DNA of 7,593 nt from Desulfomicrobium sp. (lineage in GTDB: Bacteria; Desulfobacterota; Desulfovibrionia; Desulfovibrionales; Desulfomicrobiaceae): positions 1 through 7,593 of the forward strand of contig DPKT01000322.1 in NCBI GenBank assembly GCA_003542385.1. The letters run 5' to 3'. Position numbers and translations under genes: made by a program. Of the stretch, positions 6,639 through 7,593 are shown one piece after another (position 1 is the first letter of the stretch; the number at the start of each line of letters is the position of its first letter). The notes below the pieces were generated by a model. The model saw only the letters and a list, made by a program, of their open reading frames with translations, did no database searches and was not told the origin of the DNA.

Positions 6639-7593
6639 GTCACGGCTCCCGCGTCCAGGACGGCCTGGCGCACGGCCCGCAGGGTATCCGGATTCGTGTC
6701 GAAGGGCACGTCCGCGTGGCCCGAGGCCAGGATGAAGGCCCGGTCGCCGGCCCTCTCGGCCAGAATTTCCGAAGCCAGGGCCCGTGCCGCCTCCGGGGCG
6801 GTGCGCACCAGAGCCGGACCGCTCATGTTGCCCAGGATGAGCCGCCCTGGGCCCAGAATCTCGCGGGCGCGGGACAGGCTGTCGCGGGGGTCCATGACGA
6901 AACCCGGCACGTTGGGCAGGTCCGCGAAAAGACGGAGATGATCCTCGATGCGGTTGCCTCCGTGATGAAAGACGACTGGTCCGCGGCACAGGCCGAAGCA
7001 GCGGGCCAGGGCGGGCAGGATGGATTTTTCGAGCAGCCCCGGGGTGACCAGCCGCAGATTGGCGAACATGACGGGCGAGGCCACGAAGGTCGCGCCGGCG
7101 TCGAACAGGGCTGCGGTCAGGCGCAGGAAATGGTCTTCGGACAAGTCCATGAGGGCTGCGGCGCGTTCGGGGTCGAACAGCAGGATTTCGAGCCAGGTCT
7201 CGATGCCCAGCAGCATGGCCGGCAGGTCCACGGGGGCCGTGACCACGGCGCAGACGGGCTTGTCCGCCCCGAACTCGCCGGCCAGCAGCCGCGTGGACTC
7301 GATCAGGTAACCCATCCCCGGGTCCAGCAGCAGCCCCTCCCCGAGGGGCTCGGCGGCATCGGGATCGCGGAACGGGGGCTTGCGGACGTTCGGCGGAAAA
7401 CGGTCCAGCCAGACCTCCTCCCCGCCGTATGCCAAGGCCTCGAAAGGCAGGACGAAGGGGGTGAAAAGGATGTCCGGGTCGATGAGGCGCACGACCTCGC
7501 GCTGCCCTTCCAGGTAGCGGGCGGGGGAGGAGAAATATTCGCGCACGGGGCAGCCCGTGAGCCTGGCCCCGTAGAGGCTCAGGGTCAGGGTGA
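6635..7593 (-). CDS. Uroporphyrinogen-decarboxylase superfamily protein, MtaA/CmuA-like (5' end outside window)
   Basis: Predicted TIM-barrel protein of the UroD superfamily, which includes HemE and the cobalamin/corrinoid methyltransferases MtaA, MtbA and CmuA. The - strand frame stays open to the window edge, with 318 residues visible. The stretch YGARLTGCPVREYFSSPA, which spans the GTG at 7546, resembles the conserved family N-terminus, so that GTG is internal and only a short piece is missing. Family features are DPGMGYLIE, PVDLPAMLLG, FVMDPRDSLSRA and LILGNMSGPAL (the GNvdP-type turn). Methyltransferase members normally bind zinc with an HxC motif plus a late Cys. Here the first site reads FHHGGN (6953-6970) and the late one SGHADVP with His (6716-6718), so both Cys are absent. 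It may be a divergent methyltransferase, a non-catalytic sensor or another decarboxylase-like enzyme. The neighbouring DUF1638 gene argues for corrinoid chemistry over heme synthesis. The TGA overlaps the DUF1638 start by 4 nt. Confidence 0.8.
   Translation of the reverse strand, partial: TLTLSLYGARLTGCPVREYFSSPARYLEGQREVVRLIDPDILFTPFVLPFEALAYGGEEVWLDRFPPNVRKPPFRDPDAAEPLGEGLLLDPGMGYLIESTRLLAGEFGADKPVCAVVTAPVDLPAMLLGIETWLEILLFDPERAAALMDLSEDHFLRLTAALFDAGATFVASPVMFANLRLVTPGLLEKSILPALARCFGLCRGPVVFHHGGNRIEDHLRLFADLPNVPGFVMDPRDSLSRAREILGPGRLILGNMSGPALVRTAPEAARALASEILAERAGDRAFILASGHADVPFDTNPDTLRAVRQAVLDAGAVT
6646..6650 (-). promoter_or_regulatory. Shine-Dalgarno for the DUF1638 gene
   Basis: On the - strand GGGAG lies 7 nt before the GTG at 6638, inside the last codons of the UroD-like gene. 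It supports the short 192-aa reading. Confidence 0.6.

Noticed and set aside
6222..6941. A 239-codon + strand frame opposite DUF1638 and the UroD-like gene
   Set aside because: It is antisense to two recognised genes and has shadow-type composition.
6639..6989. N-terminal extension of the DUF1638 protein
   Set aside because: The 117 residues are a shadow of the UroD-like gene and show no domain. DUF1638 similarity begins at the GTG at 6638.
6635..7593. Reading the UroD-like gene as hemE of heme synthesis
   Set aside because: The DUF1638 neighbour and kinase context, and the absence of other heme genes, fit a divergent methyltransferase-type member better. I left the gene symbol empty because neither can be proven by eye.

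Overview
The window is GC-rich, gene-dense bacterial DNA. Codons end mostly in G or C, so all six frames are open over long stretches and produce many shadow reading frames. I read seven genuine genes: three on the + strand (1-3212) and four on the - strand (7593-3273). The two groups converge on a 60-bp gap. There is no gene-free stretch over 300 bases, and I see no RNA gene, mobile element, CRISPR array or long repeat. A uroporphyrinogen-decarboxylase-superfamily protein next to a DUF1638 protein, with soluble hybrid kinases and very high GC, suggests a Desulfobacterota sulfate reducer of the Desulfovibrio/Desulfomicrobium kind. That assignment is inference from gene content only.

Left region (1-3212, + strand): the 3' end of a tandem-ATPase ABC gene, then two ABC-2 type permeases. 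This is the same order and size pattern as Escherichia coli ybhF-ybhS-ybhR, and the two permeases are recognisable by sequence as YbhS and YbhR homologues. The genes are packed tightly (4-nt overlap, then a 1-nt gap), so they form one operon encoding an export pump. The matching membrane-fusion protein (YbhG-like) would be expected upstream, outside the window.

Convergent gap (3213-3272): a strong hairpin at 3228-3248 has a U-tract only on the - strand, so it mainly terminates the leftward operon.

Right region (7593-3273, - strand): four genes with overlapping ends. They are a UroD/MtaA-superfamily protein (5' end outside the window), a 192-aa DUF1638 protein, a 685-aa soluble GAF-PAS-HisKA-HATPase-REC hybrid histidine kinase, and a 247-aa DUF2238/YjdF-type membrane protein. 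The first three junctions overlap by 4, 11 and 4 nt, and at least the second and third genes start with GTG, so translation is probably coupled. UroD-family methyltransferases and DUF1638 proteins are commonly associated with corrinoid-dependent methyl transfer. Finding them translationally coupled to a sensor kinase suggests a signalling or sensing module built on that chemistry. Two details support a second look. The UroD-like protein lacks the usual Cys zinc ligands and has His-rich replacements. The kinase's GAF domain carries a Cys/His-rich loop.
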